Shown: positions 1-11,500 of the stretch, one piece after another
How the letters are laid out: each line of letters opens with the position of its first letter
How positions within the stretch are numbered: the first letter of the stretch is position 1
Assembly: GCA_001247695.2 (NCBI GenBank)
Contig: LGRX02025811.1
Location: 42,016-106,015, forward strand
Reading direction: 5' to 3'
DNA from: Cymbomonas tetramitiformis
Taxonomy: Eukaryota > Chlorophyta > Pyramimonadophyceae > Pyramimonadales > Pyramimonadaceae
DNA: 64,000 nucleotides
Translations under genes and position numbers: made by a program
The notes under the pieces: generated by a model
What the model was told of the DNA's origin: nothing
The model's database searches: none
What the model saw: only the letters and a program-made list of their open reading frames with translations

Positions 1-1
1 A

Positions 2-66
2 CAGTTTTCTGATCTGGGGAGGGTGACTGGAAGTATGCCAGTCACCTCGAGCCGATCTGAAAACTG
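2..66. other. Two-tier hairpin at the left window edge
   Basis: Outer arms (2-14 and 54-66) match at 12 of 13 positions. The inner arms GGTGACTGG and CCAGTCACC (22-30 and 38-46) are perfect around a 7-nt loop. The arm word GATCTGAAAAC recurs near 695 and, inverted with one mismatch, just downstream of 66. It may be an untranslated part of a retroelement or a small inverted-repeat element; nothing identifies it. Confidence 0.5.
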
Positions 67-954
67 AGGTTTTCTGATCGGGCGTGAGCATGAGAAGCCC
101 TTCGGAGTCTCTGAGGGCTTCTTGCTCGTTAGCTGAATTACTGTGTGGACTGTTCCCACCCCTCACCCTTGTGCAGCAGGTGCAGCGGAGGCTGGCCCTT
201 CGGGCACCAAGTTCGGGTGAAGCTGGAGGGAGCAGCGGCGGCAGCTCAGCCCGTTCAGAGTGGGCCGTGGGCAACTGCTTGAGAAGACCTGCTTCGGACC
301 GACCGTCATTGCATGCAGTAGGCAATAGCATCCTCCATGGGGGCCTGCGATGGGTGACCTCACGCCTGCTGTATGTCAGGTCGGTAGCAGTAGGTTCCTT
401 CGGGACCTGGTTCGTTATTGCCAGGAGCATTGACATGAGCTGTGCAGTGCACTCTGAGCTTTTGGGGGTTTCAGCCCCGAAGGAGCAGATCATATTATAC
501 ATAGCAGTATGTCCGCTGTATGTCGTCGTCGGAGCCGTGGGCTCTTAGCCTGGGTTAGCACCCTGAGAGGTGGGACCAAGAATAGGAAATTGGGACTTAT
601 GGACTACCGGTATTATTTTGTTCACACACAGCTAGCCGGCCGGGTTGGCAGTCAAATGGCCTTGGGCATTTGTCATTGCTCCGAATGCGGAGCCCGATCT
701 GAAAACCTGCCGCATCTATATCATTGAACCATGATCCTGGGATTTGAACCACCACGGATAGGTCTACTTGCTCTTGCCCTGGATATTTTTTCAGCACTTC
801 ACAAGGAAGCGCACTCTGGGTGTGTTTTTTCTGCGGGACTGCGGTCCACCTCATCGGGATCGGCATTTTGTTGGCTTGCTGTTGCACGCCGTTCGAGGGA
901 AACTTTACGCTTGGCCTTGGGCGGTTTCAATTTCGAGTTTGGAAGGCTGGTTTA
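67..954. other. Unassigned region with UUCG-type hairpins
   Basis: I see no coding signal that outweighs chance. The stretch holds at least one classic tetraloop hairpin near 391-410 (7-bp stem with a G-T wobble closing on CTTCGG) and several other TTCGGG words. It lies upstream of a non-LTR retrotransposon fragment and could be retroelement untranslated sequence. That is inference only. Confidence 0.3.
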
Positions 955-1240
955 AGGGTTTGGCGATCGGGCACACGGAAAGATCCGAGCATCCGACGGG
1001 GTTCGGATGCGGGTCCTCATTTTTTAAAGATCTGACGGATGCGGGTTCTGGAACATTTCAGACTTGTCGGATGCGGATCGGGCCGGGTTCTGGTGATACG
1101 CGAAATTGTCGGATACGGGTCCTGCCGTTTTATGAATTCGTCGGGTACGGATCGGGCCGGGTCCCGATGTCATCTTGACCCAACGGATACGGGTTCTGAC
1201 AAAAACGATGACCCGGGTGTCGGATCCCGGGTCAGACTCG
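955..1240. repeat. Degenerate GC-rich tandem repeat (CGGATRCGGGT core)
   Basis: About seven imperfect copies of a core resembling CGGATACGGGTTCTG occur at irregular 20-70 bp spacing, some extended by CGGGCCGGGT. The open frame that runs through them into the downstream retroelement fragment is a by-product of the repeat, so roughly the first 70 codons of that frame should not be read as protein. Confidence 0.6.
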
Positions 1241-1249
1241 AATCCGTTG

Positions 1250-2349
1250 TCGACACTGTGGTCATGTTCCCGGCTGTTCGGGCCATGCTCCCGCACCTGG
1301 GGGCCCCGGAGGGGACGGAGGTCGGTGACCATCCGTTGGCGGCGGGCATGGTTGCGGCGATGGAGGACGTGCGGGGGGCACGCGCTCGGGTGGTGACCGC
1401 TTTGGGGGAGGGGCATCCGGTGCCGGAGAGCCTGCGGGTTCCGGAGGAGGCACCGGTTTGGGTGGGGTTCGGCTCTAGTCAGCCAACGCGCCAGAAAGTG
1501 CTATCAAATTATCAACACGGTTCTGACTGGGTGCGCTTGTTTGCGGATGCGGCGAACTCCCCCGTTCGGGCTCGGTTGCTCAGCCTCTCTCGGGATGGCG
1601 CTACGGCGCACCTGAACGCCCTTCCTATGGGTGGGTTTGTCCTTCGGCCCGCTGCTGCAGTCATTGCGGTGTGCCTCCAGCTCGGGGCTGCCGTTCCCCT
1701 TGTTCGAGAGGTCTCGGCGGTCGGTACGGGACGTTGTACATGCGGGGAGGTGGTGGACGAGTTTGGCTCCCACTATCTAGCGTGCAACATGCAGGGGATG
1801 TTCGCCTATCGTCACGACGCGGTCCAAGACGTTCTTTATGAGATGTTGCGCAAGGTGTTTGACCCGGCTTCGGTGAAGCGCACGCATGTTTATCACCGTA
1901 GCTACTCTCCGCGTTGGAGGCCGGACATCACGGTGCTTAACTACGACGGACGTGGGAGGCACCTCATCATTGGCGTTGTGGTCGGTTTTCCTTGTGCCCG
2001 GACCTACGTGGAGGGGGTTACGCCGCATAAGCTGGTACCCTTTGTAGTGGAAGTCTTTGGTGGCCTTGGAGTGCAGGCCAAGCAGTTCCTGCAGGATTGC
2101 TGTCTCAGACGGCAGGATCGGTTGGGTCCTGAGGTGGCTTCGGCGTCGTGGTCTACACCGACGTTTGCATCTTACTGGGGACAGAGAATCATGGTTGCTT
2201 TGCAGGGGGCGCAGGCCTTTGGCCTTTATGGCAGGGCCCTCGAGGACTTCCCTCAGCGAGCTCTTAGAGCTCCGGTGGGTTTGTGTTTGGGAATGTTCAC
2301 CTCACCCTTTCCATCACCGCCGGGAGTGGTGATAATGATTGATGAGTGA
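1250..2349 (+). pseudogene. Non-LTR retrotransposon fragment: post-RT CCHC and restriction-like endonuclease region
   Basis: This is the C-terminal part of a non-LTR retrotransposon protein of the kind that carries a restriction-like endonuclease (R2/NeSL-like group). Visible order: a helical post-RT stretch (about 1540-1700); a zinc-knuckle-like motif CTCGEVVDEFGSHYLAC (about 1735-1790); then RHDAVQDVL, RWRPDI, and a hydrophobic strand after GRGRHL matching the usual endonuclease core layout. The reverse transcriptase that should precede these is absent, and the frame enters from simple repeats, so the copy is 5'-truncated. It stops at 2349 exactly where it meets an inverted fragment of a similar element. 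The assignment rests on motif layout recognised by eye; the subfamily is not certain. Confidence 0.7.
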
Positions 2350-2475
2350 GTGGGCCCACCTCCTCCTCCACCCCCACCACCGCCACCACCTCCCCTCGTT
2401 CTCCACTACCCCCACCAAGCCCACCACCCCCACCAAGCTCACCACCACCACGAAGCCCTCCACTTCCCTCTCCCA
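2343..2475. repeat. C/A-rich low-complexity tract
   Basis: CCACC/CCTCC-rich simple sequence sits at the junction of two convergent retroelement fragments. It yields long proline-, threonine- or glycine-rich open frames on both strands that have no protein features. Confidence 0.7.
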
Positions 2476-4053
2476 ACCACTCCCGCATGCCCTCCGGGAC
2501 ACGGCCCGCAGCAAGATGGTTACAGACCTCCAACAGCGCGTCCCTCCCGCCGGAGACATGGACCACCCACAAGTGATCCCAATAATCCCACCGCCACTGA
2601 GAGCTTCCTGGTCCCGAGGCTCGCGGCACGTTCCGCATGACGTCGTCAAACACCCTCCCATCCAACTTGATAGCCTGCTCCTGAAGCTCCCGCCGCCGAT
2701 CCCCTTCGACCTCCTGCCTCCTGCCGGTCCCCGCCTGATGCAGCTGCTCCAGCCTCCGCAGCGCAGGGTCTCCTCCGTCGCCGGAGCCAGCTTGGCCAAC
2801 TCCAGCCTTTTCGCCGCATTCCCCTGCTGCCCCACCTTCACCAGCTGCACCGCATCCCGCAGAACCGCTCCTCCCCCGCATCCGCCATCACCCGACGACC
2901 CTCCGGCGCCTCGGCAAAAAGGCCCTCCCACTCCCCCCGCATGAACCTCGCACTGCTCCCGGATAACCTGCGCCACACCCTTCTTCAGCCCTAGCGGAAC
3001 CGACTGGAGTACCAAGCGCGGGACCAAAAAGAACAGCTTGTACGCCTCGAGATCCTCCGGGTCCACCCGCATCCTCGCCAGCGCAACCATGACACACTCG
3101 GTGAACAGCCCCCGCAGCCGCTTGGGGACCATCAAGGAGGGACAGTCACTGACAGCGCAAGCCCCCACACTCATCCCCCGCAACCACTCCCACCCCGCCC
3201 CCCTTGCTCACCAGCGCCCATGCCCCCACCCGCCCCCACCGAGCGTCCGCCTGCTCCCGCTGCCGCCCATCACGCCCCCACCCTCGCCTTCCACCCGGAC
3301 CGGCTCGCAACGCTGAGCGACGCCAGCCGCACAGCCCCCACCCCTCGAGCGATGCTGGCGCATGCCTGTCTCCGCAAGAATGGCCCCACAACTAGCCTCA
3401 GGGCACCGCGTCAGTCCCTCCACGGACAGCAAGCGGTTCGACGCATCCGGATGGCAACGCCGGAAGTGCTCCGTCAAGGCCCGCCTGCTCGCAAGGCGCC
3501 CCACAGTGCACCCATCCACCGGACACACCACCGCCCCGCCCCGCTCCGCCCACCACCCCGCCCGGGCCGCTCGCCGCTTCCTCCCGGACCCCCTGAGCTG
3601 CAGCACTCGCACACCCGGCCCCGCCTCTGACACCTCCAGCCGGAGCGAGAGATGAGGTTCCTCCACACCCCCCCGCTTCCCACCAACACCCCACCCTCCT
3701 GACCACCCACACCAGCGGCCACGCCTCCCCACCAACCCCACATCCCCAGCACCAACCATCCCCCCGCCTCCCCCGCCGCCATCTCCCTGAGGCAGCCGCC
3801 GCCAACCCATGAGCAGGCCCTTCTCAACCTCCCTGCTCCAACTGCCAACCGCCTCCACCGTGGTCTGGCGACCACCATTCCGCCTGAAAAGCCGGTCATC
3901 GTGCCCCCCCGGGCCCCTCGGCTCGCCCTCCAGAAACACCTCCTCCCTCACTGGGTTCCCATCAAAGTACTCAATCACCGTCACACCCTCCCCAGAACCC
4001 CCCGCCCCCACCCGCCCACCAAACCAATCGCTCGCCCGGCCAGAACACCTCAT
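2476..4053 (-). pseudogene. Non-LTR retrotransposon fragment: N-terminal C2H2 fingers and pre-RT region, frameshifted
   Basis: Read from 4053 leftward. The first 280 codons contain two zinc-finger-like motifs: CPVDGCTVGRL followed by HFRRCH, and CPEASCGAILAETGMRQHRS. After a frame change near 3190 comes the segment KRLRGLFTECVMVALARM with LFFLVPRLVLQ, then a part with LVKVGQQGNAAKRLE and LAPATEETLR. The matching continuation RLEQLHQAG lies in another frame from about 2760. This order (fingers, pre-RT helical region, short repeat region before RT) is typical of R2/NeSL-like non-LTR elements. RT motifs are not present. At least two frameshifts and loss of the RT make it a dead fragment. It faces the + strand C-terminal fragment but is not continuous with it. 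Confidence 0.65.
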
Positions 4054-4970
4054 TCAGGGTGCCCACTTGAAGCACCCCCACCCCTGCCACCGCTGAGCCC
4101 CCTAACATTTACACCATCTACAATATTTACACTATGCACAAGCCCCTCATTCGCCTGATTACTTCCTACCTCAGAACTCATCGAAGTCACCGCCCAGTGA
4201 CGCTCACCGCCTGCCACCGAGCAAAAAAACCCTAAACCTAAAGCGAACCAACAAACAGCATCCGGAAACTCACCGCCATGTAAATTGCAACCGGTCGTGG
4301 CCTCGGGAGTCCTGCCTCTCACCCCGGGGGACAGGTGCTATCCCCCCAAGCAGAGCATCCGTCATATTCACAAAACAAGAATATTTTGATACTGGGTGGA
4401 AAGCTGGGTAGACCTGGTGCTCAACTATGCCTACCGCGCAGAGGGCTGTAGTACTACATGTGGCTTATAACCGCGCCCAGAAGGTCTCCAGTACCCTATG
4501 TAAGCCAATGCCACCAGTGTAAAATCCATCCGCTGTCGGCTCCTATACACAACTCGAACGACACGTGTGTGCGAAATCCCAGACAGGGTTCGGACCGTAG
4601 AGAGCAACGGCAAGCGACGACCACCACACAAGTGCGGATCCGTCCTTACGAGCCCGGGTCCAAACCGCACCCAACCGGCACTACAAGCACACCAAGCTCA
4701 ACGGAAAATACATCCCACACAACACAAACCACACAAACAACACAAGCCACTCAACCAACACCACCACCAACCCTAGCCGTGTGGGGGGGTTCTACCCCTC
4801 AGCCGGCTAACGCTCCTCCCGCATTCTTTGTTTCCGCGCCAATCCGGCGCGGGTTAGGCCCCGGGGAGAGACTGTGTGTGCTTGGTGAGTGTGCGCGCGC
4901 AGGTGTGGGAATGCACCGCCCTGGTGATAAGACGGCAGGGGTAGCATTGAGTATGCAAAGCATACAAATC
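4054..4970. other. Gene-free spacer with an A/C-rich tract
   Basis: No supported gene. Positions 4685-4785 are a low-complexity A/C-rich run (ACACAA and CCAACC words). A short GC-rich inverted repeat (GCGCCAATCCGGCGC) lies near 4837. The tandem gene array begins at 4971. Confidence 0.5.
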
Positions 4971-4995
4971 ATGGCTGCCGTGGACAACAGTCTTC

Positions 4996-5519
4996 TTAGG
5001 GCAGTAGTAGGGTCGATTGCATACCGTATATGCGCTCATCCGCATCCGCACTTTGATAAAGTTGGACACCAACACGCATAGACATACGACGATGCCAGCT
5101 TTTTGGATAGATACGAACATAGCGTGTCAGAATGGGACTTTCAAAGTAGGCATACGCCCGCTCGTCACTGGGTGCATGTACCGAATTTCCTGGAAATATG
5201 GCCATGTTGTCCACCCACTTCCAGCCTCCATCGAAATGCGCATAAACGCAGAATGTCGTCACTCTTTGCTGGCTGGAGCCGCGCCGCGGTTGAATGACAA
5301 CTCCACTCACAACCCGCTCTATGTCCAAATCCATCTGGTGCCAACGGCCCCAATCGCTGCGAGATGAAAGCCAGGCCTCCGGCGAGTCCAGGCGACCGGT
5401 ATTATACCTATATCCTTGTCGATCACGGTAAGCTGCTTCTGTTGCATGCCGCCGGTCATAGGGGGGGTTGAATTCGACGCTGCTGGCGGACTGCTGCGGA
5501 TAGGTGATTCCGAGGCTCC
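4996..5519 (-). CDS. Gene 1 exon F: complete discoidin domain and C-terminus
   Basis: Terminal exon of 174 codons plus stop. It contains a whole F5/8 type C domain: SASSVEFNPPYDRRHATEAA, then GRLDSPEAWL, GRWHQMDLDIERVVSGVVIQ, a G..W..... strand, then LTRYVRIYPKSWHRRMSMRV. A short polar tail ends at a stop. The same frame is open upstream to 5601, but the acceptor CATCCTCCAG keeps phase 1. An alternative reading is a separate small gene, because a signal-peptide-like sequence (MPAALTCVCMCVSMVCVAVG) starts near 5591 in another frame and would need a short intron to join. Confidence 0.7.
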
Positions 5520-8500
5520 CTGGAGGATGTGTCCCACGGCAACGCAAACCATGGATACACACATGCACACACACGTCAGTGCTGCTGGCATTTTGTGGCA
5601 TTCTGCTGGTATGCTTGCTTGGATACTGGTCAAATACTTAGCCGAGCGATCACCGTGTATACTCCCTCACCACTCTTGCTTGCTTTGGACATTTAGGGAC
5701 ATCCCGCACAATCATGATTCAAGGTTGTACCGTACAGGACCCTACGTTCGCTATCCACAGTAGTCGCAGATACGCAGCTAGCAAGATGGTGTGCAGTTGA
5801 TGGGTAGAGTACGTGCTCACCTCCGCCATGTGTGAGCAGCCCCGCGCGCAAGGCGATTCGCAAGGTCCACATTTCCGGGCAGATGCGAATGTATCTTGCA
5901 ATCACCGCAACGTCAAACTCGCTCACCTTGAAGGTGCTCGCGTCAACATTTCCTAGAAAAACACGCCCGTCATCCACCTGCGTCCAGTTGGCTCCATCGT
6001 TGCTCGCCTGCACAGTGTATCCTGTCACATGGCCGCCATACTTCCCGGGCACGGCATGGCCTTGTGTGACCACGCCATGAATGGAGCGTACAGAGCCAGC
6101 GTCCATCTCGTGCCATGATGGCTGCGGGCGTGTAGTCCTCCACTTCGCAATGTCATCACCAGCATCTGGCGTGCAGCATCACACACAAATTGTCGACAAC
6201 AAGGATGGGAATTTTGATGAATCAATTGAACACTGGTATCAAAGTACAATCGATTGTGACTCCAAATAAGCAGGATTGTCATCTTGCCAACTTACAATCG
6301 AAACAGATTTCAACTTCGACTACTAACTGAATGTAATCGAATCGATTTGTGTAGTGAGGGAAACACAATCAAACAGGTTACATACGATAGCTAATGTACA
6401 CCAACCAAATCGGTTTTGGGAATGCTATTTTCAAAATGACACAAACACGGCAAATCGATTTGGACACCCAACACAATCTTGATATAGCTCGTGACGATGT
6501 TGCTTCATAAATCGTTAACAACAAGCAAACAACCCCATCCATCAGCAATAACATGATCAACGCCACACTGCTGTTCAATAATGCCCCCAAACACGCATAC
6601 ATGTTGTACTTCCTTACTCATCACAACATGCCTACGTCAAGTAATGCAATATAAAGTGTGAATATTGATGCAGCCTCATCATACCCATCTGTCACTGCAC
6701 GCGTACAAGGGTCTGCAAAATCCCATTTGCAACCAGCGGTCCCAACGCGAACACATTTGACCATCACTCAAAGAAGGATCCGAGTACTGTAGAGAAAGGC
6801 AAGGTCATCGGTCATCAGATTCCCCGCTCTTCAAAATGCAAACTAAACTAACGCATCAGCATACTACATTTATGCATCATCATCATCATATACATATATA
6901 TATATATATGTATGTATGTACGTACGCACCTGCCGACTTATCAGAAGCGTAGAAGTTGATGGCGCCAAGTGAAAACCATACGCCATTATCGTGATTGTTG
7001 TACATCATCAGCCTCCAGCAAGCAGCGTGGTACTCCGGGAATTCAAAGACCTGACTGGCCACAGTGCGAGCACCTGTGCCAGAGTACACGGCTACCCATG
7101 GTCCCGACAGGGTCTCTGCAGCTTGAAACGCGAAGCTCCGGAATTGATAGCCAGTGGGCCATGAGGGGTTGCCTCTAGTAGCAATTGCCGACAAAGTGAC
7201 GTTGGTCCGAAAATCAAATGCAACCCACTGATTGTGTCGACCGCGCCCCGAATGCCAGGCACTTCCCACGTCTCTGTCATTCAGCACATTTTCAGGTGGA
7301 TACGAATTGCTGTAAACGCCGCTTCGATAACTCGGGTCATTGGCCGTCCACGAGAGATTATTCTCCAGCCAGCCTTCGGCCACTGTAGCAGCCTCGTCGT
7401 CAGGAGAGAAGAAACAGATCCGTTGCACGCCAGCAGTGACGCTGCTGCTGATGCTCTCATCATGCTGATGACCACCGTGAAGTGCGGAGATGGTGATATT
7501 GACATAGCTTGTTCGAACTGCAGACAGAGAATATGTTGCTGTGGAGCAGTCATTTGGCACATTGTTCACGTGCTGTGTGCTCCCATCGCTGAATGCAATC
7601 ACCAGCGCCTGGCTCCTGCTGCTGGCGCCAACGCCACACATGTTGACAAACTGCATGCTGCCAATGGTGATGTTACGTCTAAACTGGACCTGTATCCAAG
7701 CGCCGATTCCTTCATTGTGAGTGCGCCATTCACTTGGGCTGCTGCTGTCAAAGGCATTGGTGCAGGTGTGGCTGCTGGAAGACTGGCTTGAAGCGGAGCA
7801 TTGAATCTCATCGAACCCTAATACTCCACACTCGAGGGGGTAGGATTCTGAGTCATCTGCCATCCAGCCAAGGGGTGACGACAGTCGACCTTGATTATTC
7901 CCGGTGCCTGCCGCGTCGTTATTCCATACAGATGAGGACTTGCGCGCTGAGTCCAGGGGATTGATTTCGCCCATGGGAGAGCCACTGATTGTCACCTCTT
8001 CATCCAGCTCGATCATCGACCCCTCTAGATCGATGTAGCTATTCAGCAAAACGTGGCTTTGAGCACCAAAACGCACCACTCCGTTTGATTGGCTCCTCAA
8101 ACAGGTGCTCACACCGTAGCCTCCCAGTGTTATATTACGATTGCCGGTGAAATATACATCTGAGCTGCTTGTGATGTCCACCATGCCACCCACGTCAACC
8201 ACACCCTGCGTGCCAATCACCATGCTACTACTATCGTTGATGCCTATGCGTACAGTGGAACTGTCGGATGCACTCAGCGCAAGCTCTTCATTCTGAGAAT
8301 TCACATTACGTCGATGACCAAAGCTGCGCACGGTGCTCATTAGTCGATCGCAGTGGATGCATACCACATCGCATTCTAAGTGCACTGTCGAGCCACCAGA
8401 CGCAATCAGATCTTCACCCAAAGTCGTCTCGCTTCCACTTTCCACACTCAGCCCAGAGCCTCCAGCCGCGCTCAGTCTGCCGCCAATCACCATACTGCCA

Positions 8501-11500
8501 CCAGAAAGTGCAGTCAGTGTCGAGCTGCTGGACACACTCATTGCAGCTCCCACAGTGGTGTTCCCGCCGCTGTGTACAGTCAGCGCTGAGCTGCTGGAAA
8601 CACTCATTGCAGCTCCCACAGTGGTGTTCCCGCCGCTGTGTACAGTCAGCGCTGAGCTGCTGGAAACACTCATTGCAGCTCCCACAGTGGTGTTCCCGCC
8701 GCTGTGTACAGTCAGCGCTGAGCTGCCGGAAACACTCATTGCAGCTCCCACAGTGGTGTTCCCGCCGCTGCTCACATTGATAGTTGAGCGGCCAGAAATG
8801 TGCAGATATTTGGTCACGTTGCTGCTGCTGGCACTCTGAATGGTTACCGCAGAGCTTCCTGAAATTGTGAGCCCCTGTCCCACTTCGCTGCTGCTACTCT
8901 CATTATTCCCAAGGCTTGCAATATTCACCGTGGATGTGCCCGAAACACTCATCGCGCTCCCCACCCGCACACGACCATTATGGCCATATATGTCCACAAC
9001 AGAGGTGCCTGTGGCGGTCAGACCATGGCCAACCTCCACAGATGAGCTGCTGTTGAGCTGTGCAGTGCATAGCGTTCGGGCAGCTACGCCATGACCAACT
9101 CGCACTTCGTCCCCCACCATGATGAGGCGGTCTCTGTCGTGCAAGTTCACTGCATGTGTCACATGGATCAACCCGAGACCAACGATGGTCAAGCTGCATC
9201 GGTCGTTCAGGTACACGTTGCCACCAATATCTGCAGAGGAAGAGCTGTGGATGTCAACTGTGGATCCTGAATTCCGGACTTCGAGCCCACCCGTGCTCAC
9301 TGATCGGCCTCTGACGTACACTGTACTGCCGGTGCTGACATAGGTAGATGGCTCAAGCATGACATCGACAGCGCTGCTGCCCAGCCTGAATTGGGTGGTA
9401 CTGACCCAATCGCTATCGAAGTGTACGCGCCAGTTCCTGTCTCTGCGCACCTGAGGCGCTTCCCACACAAAAGAGTTCATGCTGAACTGAATACGGCGAT
9501 ATCCATGACCTCCGGCGCCATAGTAGTCACAGGTATTGAAGTCTAGTGGAGCATCGACGAGGGAGGTGCCCCCGCCCTGCATGTGTATCCAGTGCTCGTT
9601 GTAGTGGCCTGTCTTGCCCTGGATGCAGAGCGTGAGCTTGCCCGTGTTCGCAAGGGCGCTGCGGAAGTACATGCGCCCCGTGTTGGTGTGGTGCCCTGTG
9701 AAGTAATGCTCCAGTATCATCTCCCCGGTGTTCTCCACGCTGTACTGTGGCGCTGAGCTCCCGGATTCAAACGACCCAAAATACATGTCCCCATTTATCG
9801 TGCCCGTGAGTCTCCTGCGCCTGCCGCTGACCTCGGGCGCGCCAGTGCTGTCCACCTTGGCTGTCCCGACGAAATCTGGCAGCTCTTGGCCGTCACTGTC
9901 ATATCCGAATGTCATGTTGTCATCTGGGTCACTGATGCTGGCATCGTCCTCCAGGTCGATGTCATAGTCCATCTCAAGCGCCACATCTTGCATTGCATGG
10001 TAATATCGGAAGTAATCCAGCTGGCTATAATACAGGTACTCCCTCGCCACGTCAACGGCTGTGCCATTGCTCGCGTACAAGTCCGTCAACTCTGGAGTTG
10101 GCTCCGTGTGGTCGGTGCTCTCCCAGCGTCCGTCCTCCACATTCCAAACATAGATGTACCCGTCGGTCAGATTCAGACAAATCCATACACCATCTTGGTT
10201 TTCTGCTTTCTGCATGTGTCCCAGCTTGTCATTGTAGTAATAAAACCCGTACTCTTGGGCTATGCGTGTATCATTTCCATTATCACTAATAATGCTATCA
10301 CTGTCCATATCAGAGCTGTCTTGAAACTGGTCCTGTTCTTGATAGAGTTCACCCTCAGAATTGCCAAAATACTCCACCATACGCACCATGTCCGGTTCTT
10401 CGTAATAAGGGTCGAAAACAGAGGAACGTGCTACAAGGTTGTCATCTTTATCCGAGTCTGCTAAACTATCAGCACTCGCGGCAGTCAAAGTATCACCAAC
10501 AGCAGAAGATGGCTCATCGGTCAAGTATGGCTCCGTATGGTCCTTGTCTATGGCACCGTTTTCAAACGTTGATTGGCCTGTAGTATCCACCGGCTCAGTC
10601 GAGTCCTTCTCAGCCGTATGCAGCTGCCTCCTCGTGTGACGACTATTTTTGTTTCCGCGCCTACTACTGCTCTCAAGCAGGCCACCGAAACGTTGGCTGT
10701 GTGTCATCAGTGGAGGGCTAATGCTGCGCACGTCGTCCATTACATGAAGTCCATAAAACGTATCCACATCGAGACCATAGAAAGCATCGCTTGATGGGCC
10801 GATGGTGTCCGCGGTAAAGTCACGTTGCCTCCAATCATCCGTTGGAATCCTCCCAGAATTTCTTTCGATCCACCCTGTGAATGCGGCATCGTGTGTGTCG
10901 ATGCGCCCGTTCCGCAGGCTGAAGTTCCCGTGATTCACCAAGTTGCCGAAGAAGTCCTTCATGCCAACATCCATGCTGCCTGTATTCACCACCTGCACTG
11001 CACTGTCCAGCGCCCACGAGTCCACAATGCCTGCGCACTGGAGGATCCCTGAGTTGTCAACCCCGATGGCACCACTCAACTTGAGGCAGGAGCTTGCAAA
11101 CACAATCTCTGCTCCCGGGGCATTCACAAGCATAGCAGAGGTGTTTTGCATGCTGCGAGAGCCTGCCAGTGCAAGTTGCCCATCCACGTCGATACGGCCA
11201 CGGTTCTGTATCATGAGGCTGCCTACGTTATATGCTCCGCTCTCGACACTCAATCGATTGTGTGTGGTCCATGCCCCATCTCCTTGCACTTCTCCATTCA
11301 CCCATAGTGTGTCAAACGAGCTTAGAGTTCCACTCAGCTTCAGTGAGCTTCCGCCTTTTATCACCGCCAAGCCACTGATCTTGACCGTCGCGTTTGCCGG
11401 AATGACGATATGCGGGCTGCTTTGTGGTCCTCCAAGAAATAGCACATTTGTCTCAGTGTGCCCGGAAGGAAAGCGTATGCAACCTGCACACATCAAATGG

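Noticed and set aside
2339..3395. Long proline- and threonine-rich open frames on the + strand
   Set aside because: They are shadows of C-rich low-complexity DNA antisense to the non-LTR retrotransposon fragment.
8268..8839. + strand open frames of 170 and 168 codons with internal repeats
   Set aside because: They are antisense to the 66-bp coding repeats of exon D; the period of three keeps all frames open.
9886..10464. + strand 192-codon open frame with hydrophobic stretches
   Set aside because: Antisense to the acidic linker of exon D. The frame has no start context or domain, and it repeats in unit 2 only because the DNA is duplicated.
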